43,707 nt of DNA from Loigolactobacillus zhaoyuanensis (lineage in GTDB: Bacteria > Bacillota > Bacilli > Lactobacillales > Lactobacillaceae), in contig NZ_RHOE01000017.1 of the NCBI RefSeq assembly GCF_003946385.1, positions 1-43,707 on the forward strand, in the 5' to 3' direction. A model generated the notes under the pieces. The model did not search any database. It was given only the letters and a program-made list of their open reading frames with translations, and was not told where the DNA came from. Below, in pieces: positions 1 through 8,075 of this stretch; within the stretch, counting starts at the first letter, position 1; the number at the start of each line of letters is the position of its first letter. A program made the translations under genes and the position numbers.

Positions 1-153
1 CGCGGCACTTAACCAACGGCCACGTAAACTATTTGGTTATAAATCAGCCAATGAATTCATGGCTGAGCAGCTACTCGCATGACCACCACCTAGACCACTT
101 ATAAGTGAAGTTTAGCAAGTGTTGCACTTGATTTGACAATTCGGGATTTTTAA
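1..153 (+). mobile_element. Right end of an IS30-family insertion sequence (cut by window edge)
   Basis: This stretch holds the last codons of an IS30-type transposase followed by about 70 noncoding bases. The sequence at 121-145 (GTTGCACTTGATTTGACAAT and the bases after it) looks like the terminal inverted repeat of lactobacillus IS30 elements, which is recognition from memory. The exact outer end cannot be set because the other end lies outside the window. An IS4-type element has inserted directly beside it. Confidence 0.6.
2..82 (+). CDS. IS30-family transposase, C-terminal 26 residues only
   Basis: An open frame enters from the left window edge and ends at TGA 80-82. Its residues include NQRPRKLFGYKSANEF, which matches the well-conserved C-terminal block of IS30 transposases (N-x-R-P-R-K-x-x-G-x-K-T/S-x-x-E). 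Only the end of the DDE catalytic domain is present, so nothing can be said about whether the whole gene is intact. The call rests on this short motif and on the inverted-repeat-like sequence just downstream. Confidence 0.7.
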   Translation, partial: AALNQRPRKLFGYKSANEFMAEQLLA

Positions 154-175
154 TATCTAACTAAAGGTTGAAAGT
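154..175. repeat. Left target duplication and left inverted repeat of the IS4-type element
   Basis: TATCTAA at 154-160 is repeated directly at 1728-1734. CTAAAGGTTGAAAGT at 161-175 is the exact reverse complement of 1713-1727. Confidence 0.9.
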
Positions 176-192
176 TAATATTCCCAATTGAG

Positions 193-214
193 TCCCAATC
201 TGTTGGGGCTTTTT
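193..214 (+). terminator. Hairpin and T-run inside the left IS end
   Basis: CCCAA and TTGGG pair across a 4-base loop and are followed by CTTTTTTG. It lies between the left inverted repeat and the transposase start, so it would stop transcripts entering the element from the left. Confidence 0.6.
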
Positions 215-297
215 TGTTATAAAAATAGACACGAAACACTCCGTATCTGTATAATTGAGTCGTCTAAAAAACAAACATACAGAGGAGTTTTCGTGCC

Positions 298-1647
298 ATG
301 TCTACTATACAACATTCTACCCCTAATATTCACCTAGCAATGCAACATTTTTCTAAATTGGTCCAGTTACCTGACGTTTTACGTCGCGCTAATATCCATA
401 AAACTCGTGGTATTCAGGTGCCAGTCCTGTTTGAATGGCTGATCACCACTATTTTTACGCGCTATTCCATCTTTCGTGCCGAATCTGATCCACATTTTAC
501 TAAGAAAACCGCCCGCAACTGTCTCAATAATCGCCATACAAATTGGCAACGTCTAGTTATTTTACTCGCAGTGCGGCTAATTCAATATGTTAAACACTTT
601 ACGGATACCCGCCGTGCACAAGCGCTCATCCTAGATGATTCCTTATTCAAGCGTGAGTTCTCGCGTAAAACTGAGTTATTAGCTCGGGTTTTTGATCATA
701 ATCACCAGCGCTATTATCATGGCTTTCGTACGTTAACTTTAGGTTGGAGTGATGGGAATACTTTCTTGCCCGTTGATTTTGCGCTGATGTCATCTGGCAA
801 AGCCAAAAATCAATTAGGTCCGATCAACCAATTTGATCCGCGTACATTAGCCGCACAGCGACGAGCACAAGCCAAACGAAAAATGAATGAGGTTGCCTTA
901 GAGCTAGTTGATTCGGCTTTAAGTGCTGGCATTAAAACTAAATACGTTCTGTTTGATAGCTGGTTTGCTTCACCAAGACTATTTTTTGAGTTACTGCAAC
1001 GCGGTCAGTTTGGTGTAGGTATGCTCAAACGCAGTGAGAAAGTTTATTTTCGTTATCGTGGTCGCCAAATGGATGTTAAATCGTTGTACGAGCGCCTTCG
1101 GCGGAGTAAATGGCCTCAGCATCAGAATTATCATTATAGTCCCATTGTCACTTTCGAAGTTGGAGGTCAGCCCATGAAAGTTAAATTAGTTTTCGTTCCT
1201 AACCGAACAGATCACAGTCAGTATCTGGTTTTAGGTACAACAAAAACGACCCTAGAACCTGACCAAATCATTCAACTTTATGGTCGTCGCTGGCAGATCG
1301 AGGGCTACTTCAAAGTAGCCAAACAATACCTGCGTTTTGATCAAACCCAAGTCCAAAGTTACGATGGACTGTGCGGCCATATGGCCATGGTCATGATGAG
1401 TTACGATATTTTAGCGCTGCATCAACGCGAACAAGTTGATGAACGAACGCTTGGCGATTTATTTTATAATTTTGGCCGCCCGTTGCCGGATATTGAGATC
1501 GCAGTCGCTTTAGCTTGGTTGATGCGCCAATTAACTGGTCTAGGTGAAAAGTTAGGGCTCACAACAACCATCATTGATGAACTCTTCGATCAATTTATCC
1601 GAACACTGCCCAATAATCTGGCCCAATTATTGGGCAATGGCGTGTAA
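298..1647 (+). CDS. IS4-family transposase (DDE, YREK signature)
   Basis: The gene encodes a 449-residue DDE transposase that would cut and join the ends of the element at 161-1727. The catalytic residues can be placed: an Asp at 113/114 in the ILDDSLFKRE block, Asp 220 in LFDSWF, and Glu 335 inside the IS4 signature Y328-x2-R331-x3-E335-x6-K342 (YGRRWQIEGYFKVAK). The start ATG at 298 follows GAGGAG with normal spacing. The reading frame is full length with no frameshift. The last codons include a palindrome (CCCAATAAT paired with ATTATTGGG, about 1610-1635). IS4 is assigned from the YREK motif; the subgroup is not clear. Confidence 0.9.
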   Translation: MSTIQHSTPNIHLAMQHFSKLVQLPDVLRRANIHKTRGIQVPVLFEWLITTIFTRYSIFRAESDPHFTKKTARNCLNNRHTNWQRLVILLAVRLIQYVKHFTDTRRAQALILDDSLFKREFSRKTELLARVFDHNHQRYYHGFRTLTLGWSDGNTFLPVDFALMSSGKAKNQLGPINQFDPRTLAAQRRAQAKRKMNEVALELVDSALSAGIKTKYVLFDSWFASPRLFFELLQRGQFGVGMLKRSEKVYFRYRGRQMDVKSLYERLRRSKWPQHQNYHYSPIVTFEVGGQPMKVKLVFVPNRTDHSQYLVLGTTKTTLEPDQIIQLYGRRWQIEGYFKVAKQYLRFDQTQVQSYDGLCGHMAMVMMSYDILALHQREQVDERTLGDLFYNFGRPLPDIEIAVALAWLMRQLTGLGEKLGLTTTIIDELFDQFIRTLPNNLAQLLGNGV

Positions 1648-1712
1648 TAACTGAATTAACTAATTTTTAGTCTTCAAACTCAGGACTAGCAGGAGTTTGA
1701 AGTTATTTGGGT

Positions 1713-1734
1713 ACTTTCAACCTTTAGTATCTAA
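1713..1734. repeat. Right inverted repeat and right target duplication of the IS4-type element
   Basis: Positions 1713-1727 are the exact complement of the left end at 161-175. Positions 1728-1734 (TATCTAA) repeat 154-160. An imperfect copy boundary would have been expected in an old insertion. Confidence 0.9.
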
Positions 1735-1766
1735 TAAAATTATTTTAATTTACGAGTCGCTCAGAC

Positions 1767-1795
1767 TTAACTAGCTCCCAACCGTAGTGTAGAAT
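1767..1795 (+). promoter_or_regulatory. Possible promoter of the SNF2 helicase gene
   Basis: TTAACT (1767-1772) and TAGAAT (1790-1795) are separated by 17 bases, a reasonable sigma-A-type pair 57 bases before the helicase start. It lies outside the IS element, so the insertion would not have disrupted it. Confidence 0.4.
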
Positions 1796-1851
1796 AAGCA
1801 CTGAAGCAACAATCCGAATTTAAGCCAATTAGTAGAATATGGAGTAAGTAA

Positions 1852-4800
1852 ATGGAAAAAAGAATAATGCCGATCAAAATTTGGAATCGAGGTAAAAAAA
1901 TCGCGACTAATGGTGATGTGGAGATTCAATACGTTGATAATGTTCGCCAAGAAGTCGAAGCAACGGTTTATGGTACCGAAGCCTATGGCGTGACAGTCAG
2001 TCAAAAAGCGGCTAATGCTGATTTTTGTGAATGTCCTTATTTTCCTGATCATGGTTATTGTAAACACATTGCCGCGGTGATCAAATTATTGAAGTCACAG
2101 CAGCGACCGATTGAAAAGTTGTTTGATGCGGCGACGGATGATCTTAATTTTGACAAAGATAACCAGGATGATTATTTAGAAATCTCAAGTGAATTTGAAG
2201 AATTATTGACAGCCAATCCGGTTACTGCACGACAAATTTATGCGGACAAGCGGCAATACAATGTTTTACGTGCTGATCCTAATTATTGGGATGATTTATT
2301 TAGTGCGGCGTCTGAACAGCCTACGATTGACCCGGTTATGCCGGAATCAGTGCGACCTGCTTCAGAATTTTTTCGCACACAACAACCGCAGGCTAGCGGT
2401 GAATATTTTTTAGATAGTATTCAGCTGCCAGAAAAGCAGTATTTTCAGCCGTTGCAAGAAAGCACAACTTCAGCGTTGCAGATCGAGGTCACGCTGGTCG
2501 TCAGTGCAATCGAGAGTGATTGGAATTATCAAGAAGAAAATCGGTTCTTTGTTAAGTTGCGTATTGCCACGTTGACCGAGCTTAAATTTTACGTCGTGAC
2601 CGATATTACGCGCTTTTTAAATGCGTATAAAAATAACAACGACTACCAAACCAATGGCAAACAGAAATTTCATTTAACGCCAACCGTCTTTACAGCTGCT
2701 GAACAGAATTTTCTAGATTTTTTGCTGACCGCAGAAAACAATGTTAGAATCGCCAGTTATGGGTCTAGTACCAGTAAGTATTTTGTTTTACCAAGTTATA
2801 ATTTTAAGCAAACCTTGGCACTTCTAGCTGAGTTACCTAAATTTCAATTTCAATTAACGGATGAGGCGGAAGTCTACCCGCGGGTTCAGTTGGCGGACTA
2901 TCAGGCAAGCGTTGGTTTAGTTCGTGGCGAAATAAAGGCGGTCGCAGATGGCTATGATTTAACGATCCATGACGACGTGCAAGTGTTCGTTAGTGCTAAT
3001 CAGATTTTTGTGAATGGCAATACTTTTTATGCAGTCACTAGGGAACAAGCTCAGCTACTCGAGCAAATTTTAGGCGGCTATGAGGACGTAATGAACTATC
3101 GCACTAATGGCGCTGCACTGCATTTCCCAGCTGGTAGTGAAGCACAGCTAAGCGATTTTATTGCGCTTTTTCAGCAGGTTGGCGTGCTCACAGCGCCGCC
3201 ACAGTTGACGGTCAGCACAATGACGCCGCACTTTGATTTAAGCAAAAATAAGCAGTCACTGGAATTGCGCCTAGCTTATGAATATAACGGTGAAATCACG
3301 GCAAGCGCTGATATTGAGCAGAATACAGTGGTAGTGCGCAATTTAGAAATGGAAAAACAGGCACAGCAGTATTTACAAAGTTTGCAATTTCGGCAGCACA
3401 GTCGGCTCTGGGTCAAAGATTTTACGCAATCCGAAGAGCTATACCGCTTTTTCATGCAAGAATTACCTAATTTGCGCTTAAATGGTGTTGTGACGATTAC
3501 GCCAGAATTGGAGGACTTGCTGCATGATTCAGCCGAATTAACACCGGCCATCAATGTTAATGAAGCAGATGGTTTTTTAGCGGTCAGTTTTTCTTTTGCT
3601 GGGATTGGTGAAAATGAAGTTGATCATGTGCTGGAACAGTTGGATGTGGCGCGGCCGTTTATTGAGCGCGACGATGGGTCAATTATTTTAGTTGATGATA
3701 CCTTAAAAAAGGTGTCAGCCACTTTGGCTAAGATCCGCGCCCAGGGTAAATTTAAAAATGGCCAACTAAAAGTTCATGCTTCCCAAGCACTGGCATTGCA
3801 GGCAGCTTTAGGCGATACGGCTAATTTTGATCAAAAATTTCAACAGTTAACGACTGATTTGGCTCATCCGGAAAAGTTTAAAGTTGCAGCTAGTCGACCA
3901 GTTCAAGCAAAGTTACGACCATACCAAAAAGCTGGGGTGCGTTGGCTAGAAATGCTGGATTCGTATAATTTTGGTGGTATTTTAGCTGATGAAATGGGTC
4001 TCGGCAAGACGCTGCAGATGATCACTTTTTTAAATAATCATTTGACCAGCGATAAAACTAATTTGGTCGTGTCACCAGCGTCACTGATCTATAATTGGCA
4101 AGAGGAATTTTCTAAGTTTGCTCCTGAAATTGAGGTGGTAGTAGTTGATGGCACCAAAGAAAATCGCCGCCAATTGATTGAAACCAGTACCGCCGCGGTT
4201 TTGATCACCAGTTATAACAGTGCCCGCCTAGATATTGCGGAATATCAACAAAAACAATTGAATTACTTGGTGCTGGATGAAGCACAGTATGTCAAAAATG
4301 GCAGTACCAAAACTAACCAGAACTTACGCAAACTGACACCGAAGAATACCTTTGCTCTGTCGGGAACACCAATTGAAAATCGTGCCGAAGAATTGTGGGC
4401 GATTTTTGCTTTGGTCATGCCAGGACTTTTGCCTAGCAAAAAAGCGTTCAATAAGTTAACGCCTGCCGAAATTGCGGTGCGGGTCAAACCATTTATTTTA
4501 CGTCGTGAAAAGGCGGCGGTGCTGAAAGATCTACCGCCAAAGGTCGAATCTAACTTATACAATGAAATGACTAAGGAACAAAAAACAGTCTACTTAGCAC
4601 AACTTAAGCAGATGCAAATTCAGATCAAGGGCATGTCTAGCGAAAGTTTTGTCAAAAATAAAATTGCGATTTTAGCTGGTCTAACGCGACTGCGCCAAAT
4701 TTGCGATACACCAGCGCTATATTTAGATGACTATCAAAATAGTTCTGGTAAGCTAGAGCAACTAAACGAAATTCTCCGGCAAGCACAAGATAATCAACAT

Positions 4801-5256
4801 CGCGTGCTGATTTTTTCACAATTTACCAGTATGCTAAATATTATCGAAAGCGAGTTAGCTGATCGGGGTGTTGCGGCGTTCATGCTACAGGGTAACACCA
4901 AACCAAAAGAGCGCTTGGCCTTGGTCGATGCCTTTAACGCTGGTGAAAATAATATTTTTCTGATCTCACTTAAGGCAGGTGGTACGGGGCTGAATCTAAC
5001 CGGCGCCGATACCGTGATTTTAGTCGATCTATGGTGGAATCCGGCGGTAGAAGACCAAGCCACTGCACGCGCCCACCGGATTGGTCAGAAGAAAAAAGTT
5101 GAAGTTTACCGCTTGATCACAAAAGGCACGATTGAAGAACAAATCTACAAGTTACAGGAAAAAAAGCGTAACTTTGTCGACCAAGTTTTGAGCGGTACTG
5201 AGAATAAAGGCACATTAACTGAAGATGAAGTGCGACTGATTCTGGGGATCGAATAG
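1852..5256 (+). CDS. SNF2-family ATP-dependent helicase with SWIM zinc finger
   Basis: This is a 1134-residue cytoplasmic DNA translocase of the SWI2/SNF2 (Rad54/HepA-like) type, common in Firmicutes. A SWIM zinc finger (C59-x-C61 to C70-x-H72) sits at the N-terminus, followed by a long middle region of unassigned fold. The ATPase core begins near residue 690, with Walker A ADEMGLGKT about 713-721, the DEAQ Walker B box near 808, and a helicase C lobe from about 984 (RVLIFSQF) to the AHRIGQ box near 1075. The start ATG follows GGAG. All core motifs are present, so it should be active. Its cellular role, such as DNA repair or transcription recycling, is not shown by the context: the left neighbour is an IS and the right one is convergent. 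Confidence 0.92.
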   Translation: MEKRIMPIKIWNRGKKIATNGDVEIQYVDNVRQEVEATVYGTEAYGVTVSQKAANADFCECPYFPDHGYCKHIAAVIKLLKSQQRPIEKLFDAATDDLNFDKDNQDDYLEISSEFEELLTANPVTARQIYADKRQYNVLRADPNYWDDLFSAASEQPTIDPVMPESVRPASEFFRTQQPQASGEYFLDSIQLPEKQYFQPLQESTTSALQIEVTLVVSAIESDWNYQEENRFFVKLRIATLTELKFYVVTDITRFLNAYKNNNDYQTNGKQKFHLTPTVFTAAEQNFLDFLLTAENNVRIASYGSSTSKYFVLPSYNFKQTLALLAELPKFQFQLTDEAEVYPRVQLADYQASVGLVRGEIKAVADGYDLTIHDDVQVFVSANQIFVNGNTFYAVTREQAQLLEQILGGYEDVMNYRTNGAALHFPAGSEAQLSDFIALFQQVGVLTAPPQLTVSTMTPHFDLSKNKQSLELRLAYEYNGEITASADIEQNTVVVRNLEMEKQAQQYLQSLQFRQHSRLWVKDFTQSEELYRFFMQELPNLRLNGVVTITPELEDLLHDSAELTPAINVNEADGFLAVSFSFAGIGENEVDHVLEQLDVARPFIERDDGSIILVDDTLKKVSATLAKIRAQGKFKNGQLKVHASQALALQAALGDTANFDQKFQQLTTDLAHPEKFKVAASRPVQAKLRPYQKAGVRWLEMLDSYNFGGILADEMGLGKTLQMITFLNNHLTSDKTNLVVSPASLIYNWQEEFSKFAPEIEVVVVDGTKENRRQLIETSTAAVLITSYNSARLDIAEYQQKQLNYLVLDEAQYVKNGSTKTNQNLRKLTPKNTFALSGTPIENRAEELWAIFALVMPGLLPSKKAFNKLTPAEIAVRVKPFILRREKAAVLKDLPPKVESNLYNEMTKEQKTVYLAQLKQMQIQIKGMSSESFVKNKIAILAGLTRLRQICDTPALYLDDYQNSSGKLEQLNEILRQAQDNQHRVLIFSQFTSMLNIIESELADRGVAAFMLQGNTKPKERLALVDAFNAGENNIFLISLKAGGTGLNLTGADTVILVDLWWNPAVEDQATARAHRIGQKKKVEVYRLITKGTIEEQIYKLQEKKRNFVDQVLSGTENKGTLTEDEVRLILGIE

Positions 5257-5264
5257 GCCATAAA

Positions 5265-5307
5265 AAATCGGTAAGTAACTTGCATTATGCAAGTTACTTA
5301 CCGATTT
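5265..5307. terminator. Bidirectional terminator between the helicase and cdaR genes
   Basis: A nearly perfect 20-bp stem (AAATCGGTAAGTAACTTGCA and its complement) has a 3-base loop. T-rich sequence follows on the plus side and A-rich sequence precedes it, so it can end both convergent genes. It reaches the last codon of the minus-strand gene. Confidence 0.9.
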
Positions 5308-6361
5308 ATTTTTGTTGCTCATAAACAAACTTCGCGAAATAAAGTGAGCCGATATAGAGATGAAACAAATCCCGATAATTGTGTGGATCTAACTGTAATT
5401 CGTCTTTGATTTTCTTAAGCCGATAATTCAGTGTATTACGGTGAATATGCAATTTTTCTGAGGTCGCTGACATATTGCCATTATTTTCGATAAAAGCAGT
5501 CAACGTTTGTAATAATTCTTGGCCACTTGTGGTTTGATTAACTTCAATAAAGCATTTAAGCAATGGTTCCAGTGGTAGGTTGCTGGATAGCAATTTGTCG
5601 ATCAGCTTCACTTGTTCATAATATTTAAGCTGGCTATCATTTAAAATATGACTTAATTCAATTGTTTTTTGCGCTTCAGCGACAGATATCCCGATTTTTG
5701 TGGTGCTATGACCGATCCCCACGTCTAATTTACGTTTTAAACAACTGTGTTTATATTTTTCAATATTACCCTCATATTCGGTTAAAATAATTAAGTTATT
5801 TGAAGCGATCAAGAGCTTGAAGTCTTTACTATCAATCGGAAAGTCAGAAAGGTGGTGACCTTTAATGACGATGGCATAGCGATCACGGAACAGATCGATT
5901 TTTAGTTTTTGGGCATCAACTAGTAAGGATTGATTTTTTTCTAAACTATCGGTCACTTGAACCCATTGGTAGAGAAAACGATTAAAGTAGGTCTCGCTAA
6001 TTAATTTTTGCTGATCAGCATAACTCTGGTTCAGCAATAATTCAGTTGCCGTGCTTAATAAAGCGGCCAATGGGACAACTTGTTCAGGCTCACCAGTAAT
6101 ACCGATAACGCCAATGATTTTATCATTAAAGTGAACCGGCATATTAACGCCAGGTTGGCCATTTTCACCGTGGGAACGTTCCATAATAAGTGTTTTCTGC
6201 TGACGAATTGCGTCCCGCGCGCCAACATGCAACGTGTTGATACGCTCCGGACTACCGCTGGCAATGATATAGCCGTTTTCATCCATCATATTAATATTAT
6301 AAGGGATCTTACGCATCATTTTATTAACAATTGACTGAGCAAGTTCACTTTCTAATTTCAA
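5306..6361 (-). CDS. cdaR: CdaR-type sugar diacid regulator
   Basis: This is a DNA-binding regulator expected to activate aldaric acid genes in response to galactarate, glucarate or glycerate. The N-terminal about 130 residues form the diacid-recognition domain (LAQSIVNKMMRKIP, NINMMDENGYIIASG, GVIGITGEPEQV), much like E. coli CdaR. The C-terminus carries the PucR-type helix-turn-helix (NMSATSEKLHIHRNTLNYRLKKI). The frame is open from an ATG at 6376, but that ATG sits on the sequence GGAGGTGG, a strong ribosome binding site. It is correctly spaced for the TTG at 6361, which also matches where family members begin, so I chose TTG. It is divergent from the transporter and the whole gar/gud cluster. 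Confidence 0.88.
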   Translation of the reverse strand: MKLESELAQSIVNKMMRKIPYNINMMDENGYIIASGSPERINTLHVGARDAIRQQKTLIMERSHGENGQPGVNMPVHFNDKIIGVIGITGEPEQVVPLAALLSTATELLLNQSYADQQKLISETYFNRFLYQWVQVTDSLEKNQSLLVDAQKLKIDLFRDRYAIVIKGHHLSDFPIDSKDFKLLIASNNLIILTEYEGNIEKYKHSCLKRKLDVGIGHSTTKIGISVAEAQKTIELSHILNDSQLKYYEQVKLIDKLLSSNLPLEPLLKCFIEVNQTTSGQELLQTLTAFIENNGNMSATSEKLHIHRNTLNYRLKKIKDELQLDPHNYRDLFHLYIGSLYFAKFVYEQQK

Positions 6362-6505
6362 TTTTTCCACCTCCATTAGACGTTAAAATTAATTAGTAAA
6401 TATTGAGCATGAATTGATTATTAATGCACAATGTCGGGTGCTACTATTTCTATATTAGCAAGTTTTTTTCATAAATCAAACAAAAAAATAAAAAAATATT
6501 GGTCA

Positions 6506-6583
6506 AATGAACATTGTATGCGAATACATTAATTGATATTATGAACGAGATGAATCAGGTTAACCACATCACAAATGTTCATT
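6506..6583. promoter_or_regulatory. Divergent control region with two candidate operator sites
   Basis: AATGAACATTGT lies at 6506-6517, and ACAAATGTTCATT, an inverted near-copy, lies at 6571-6583. The core AATG-NN-CATT is palindromic. The same 12 bases recur upstream of garR at 7996-8007. These positions, between cdaR and the transporter and before garR, suggest binding sites of the local regulator. No convincing -35/-10 pair was found for the transporter. Confidence 0.45.
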
Positions 6584-6627
6584 GCGTAACAATATTACTT
6601 ATCGGAGACTGAAAGTGGGTGAGCTTC

Positions 6628-7959
6628 ATGGATTATAAAGCAATTGTCGGCTTTATAATGATGATTTTAATAACGGTCTTATTGATGAAGAAGAAAGTTA
6701 GTACAATTTTTTCCTTCACCGTAATTCCATTGGTAGCAGCTATTATTATTGGATCATCGGTTAAACAAATTGGTACTTATCTGACGAAAGGGTTAGCGAT
6801 GACCACGTCAGTAGCTTTGATCATGCTGTTCTCATTACCGTACTTCATGTTAATGGCTGATACCGGGCTCTTTAGCGGCATTGTTAAACGAATTGTTAGT
6901 CGCGTTAGAATGAACCCAATTGTTTTAGCAGTATTGACCGTGATCGTTGCGATGATCACCGGACTTGATGTTAGTATCACTTCCGTCTACTTAATTACAA
7001 TACCGTTACTTTTGCCATTTTACAATAAGATGAAGATGCGGCCAGTAATTCTGGTTTTCTTAACGTCACTAGGGATCATTAATACCTTTGATGTGCCATG
7101 GAGTGCCAGAATGCTGCGGAGTGCTTCATTAATTCCTAATGTTGATAATGGCGCCAATTACTTATTTGCCAAATTATTTCCACCACAAATTGTTTTAACG
7201 ATCGTTATTTTCGGGATCGCCGTATTTCTAGGTATCCGGGAAACAAGACGTTTGAAAAAACTCGGCATCGATGCTGCTGCGGCTGCTAAAGAGAGTAGCA
7301 CTGATGACGATGTATTCAATGAAGATGCTGATTTGGTTCAACCAAAGAAGTTCTGGATCAACGTTGTTTTAACCTTAGTTGTTATTACTTGTCTCTGTGC
7401 TTTTCCAGATGTGCCATCCTACTACACATTCGCCTTAGGGCTGGTCATTGCACTGGAAATCAATTTCCACGATCAAAAAATGCAAATTACGTTACTTAAA
7501 AAATATGCCAGTTCATTGTTCCCCGTTATGCCAGCTATCCTTTTATCTGGGGTCGTTGTTGGGGTCATGGAATTTAGTGGCATGATGCAATCAATGGTCA
7601 AGTTCTTAGTTGGGATCATTCCAGCTGGGATGGGCCCATGGATCTACATTATCATCGGGCTTGTCGGGACACCACTCATGTTTGTTTTTACAAACGATAC
7701 TTGGTATTACGTTTTAATGCCGATCGTTATTGGTCTGATGCGGGCGTACGGCATACCAGCCGACGTTGTTATCGTCACCTTATTCATGAACATGGGTGCA
7801 ATGTTAACACCAATTGCGCAACCGCAATTATATATTGGGACTGATTTAACCGAAGGCGCTGTCGATTTACCGCAGTATATGAAGTTTGCCTTTCTACCGA
7901 TTTGGTTACTAAATATTGTCTGGATCGGTATCGGTTTATTGATGGGTACGTTTAGATAA
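6628..7959 (+). CDS. CitMHS-family organic acid transporter, likely for aldarates
   Basis: This is an integral membrane secondary transporter of about 443 residues with some ten or more hydrophobic segments. The pattern MTGLDVSITSVYLITIPLLLP, the PWSARMLRSAS segment and overall length fit the CitMHS (metal-citrate:H+ symporter) family of the ion transporter superfamily. The charged loop near residues 200-240 is typical. It begins the gar/gud cluster and is divergent from cdaR, so its likely substrates are galactarate and glucarate. That is an inference, since known galactarate carriers in other bacteria are mostly MFS (GarP/GudP). An in-frame GTG at 6619 is an alternative start; ATG 6628 is better placed behind GGGTGAG. 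Confidence 0.8.
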   Translation: MDYKAIVGFIMMILITVLLMKKKVSTIFSFTVIPLVAAIIIGSSVKQIGTYLTKGLAMTTSVALIMLFSLPYFMLMADTGLFSGIVKRIVSRVRMNPIVLAVLTVIVAMITGLDVSITSVYLITIPLLLPFYNKMKMRPVILVFLTSLGIINTFDVPWSARMLRSASLIPNVDNGANYLFAKLFPPQIVLTIVIFGIAVFLGIRETRRLKKLGIDAAAAAKESSTDDDVFNEDADLVQPKKFWINVVLTLVVITCLCAFPDVPSYYTFALGLVIALEINFHDQKMQITLLKKYASSLFPVMPAILLSGVVVGVMEFSGMMQSMVKFLVGIIPAGMGPWIYIIIGLVGTPLMFVFTNDTWYYVLMPIVIGLMRAYGIPADVVIVTLFMNMGAMLTPIAQPQLYIGTDLTEGAVDLPQYMKFAFLPIWLLNIVWIGIGLLMGTFR

Positions 7960-7995
7960 TGCACTTGCACAAGAGCGTGACCTAATTGTTGAACC

Positions 7996-8035
7996 AATGA
8001 ACATTGTTAATGAATGTACAAAGAACTAGTATAAA
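7996..8035 (+). promoter_or_regulatory. Candidate garR promoter with operator
   Basis: AATGAACATTGT (7996-8007) matches the site at 6506-6517. It is followed by TATAAA at 8030-8035 as a possible -10 box; the best -35 (TTGTTA, 8005-8010) is 19 bases away and overlaps the operator. This geometry suits activator-dependent control. It implies that garR and the genes behind it can start their own transcript in addition to read-through from the transporter gene. Confidence 0.45.
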
Positions 8036-8075
8036 TATGTAATTAAAACTTTAAAATTTAAAGGAGATCATATAT

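Larger units (their letters stand above)
161..1727 (+). mobile_element. Complete IS4-type insertion sequence, 1567 bp
   Basis: The element is bounded by a perfect 15-bp inverted repeat, CTAAAGGTTGAAAGT at 161-175 and its complement at 1713-1727. It is flanked by a 7-bp direct repeat TATCTAA (154-160 and 1728-1734) that reads as a target-site duplication. It carries one full-length transposase gene. A short hairpin with a T-run lies at 193-214 inside the left end, and a 10-bp stem lies at 1672-1702 inside the right end. Such hairpins commonly shield IS genes from outside transcription. Intact ends, matching duplications and an open transposase suggest a fairly recent insertion. Confidence 0.9.

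Noticed and set aside
1771-2067. Minus-strand frame of 98 codons over the helicase start
   Set aside because: It overlaps the N-terminus of a clearly conserved gene on the other strand, has no recognisable domain, and spans the gene's promoter.
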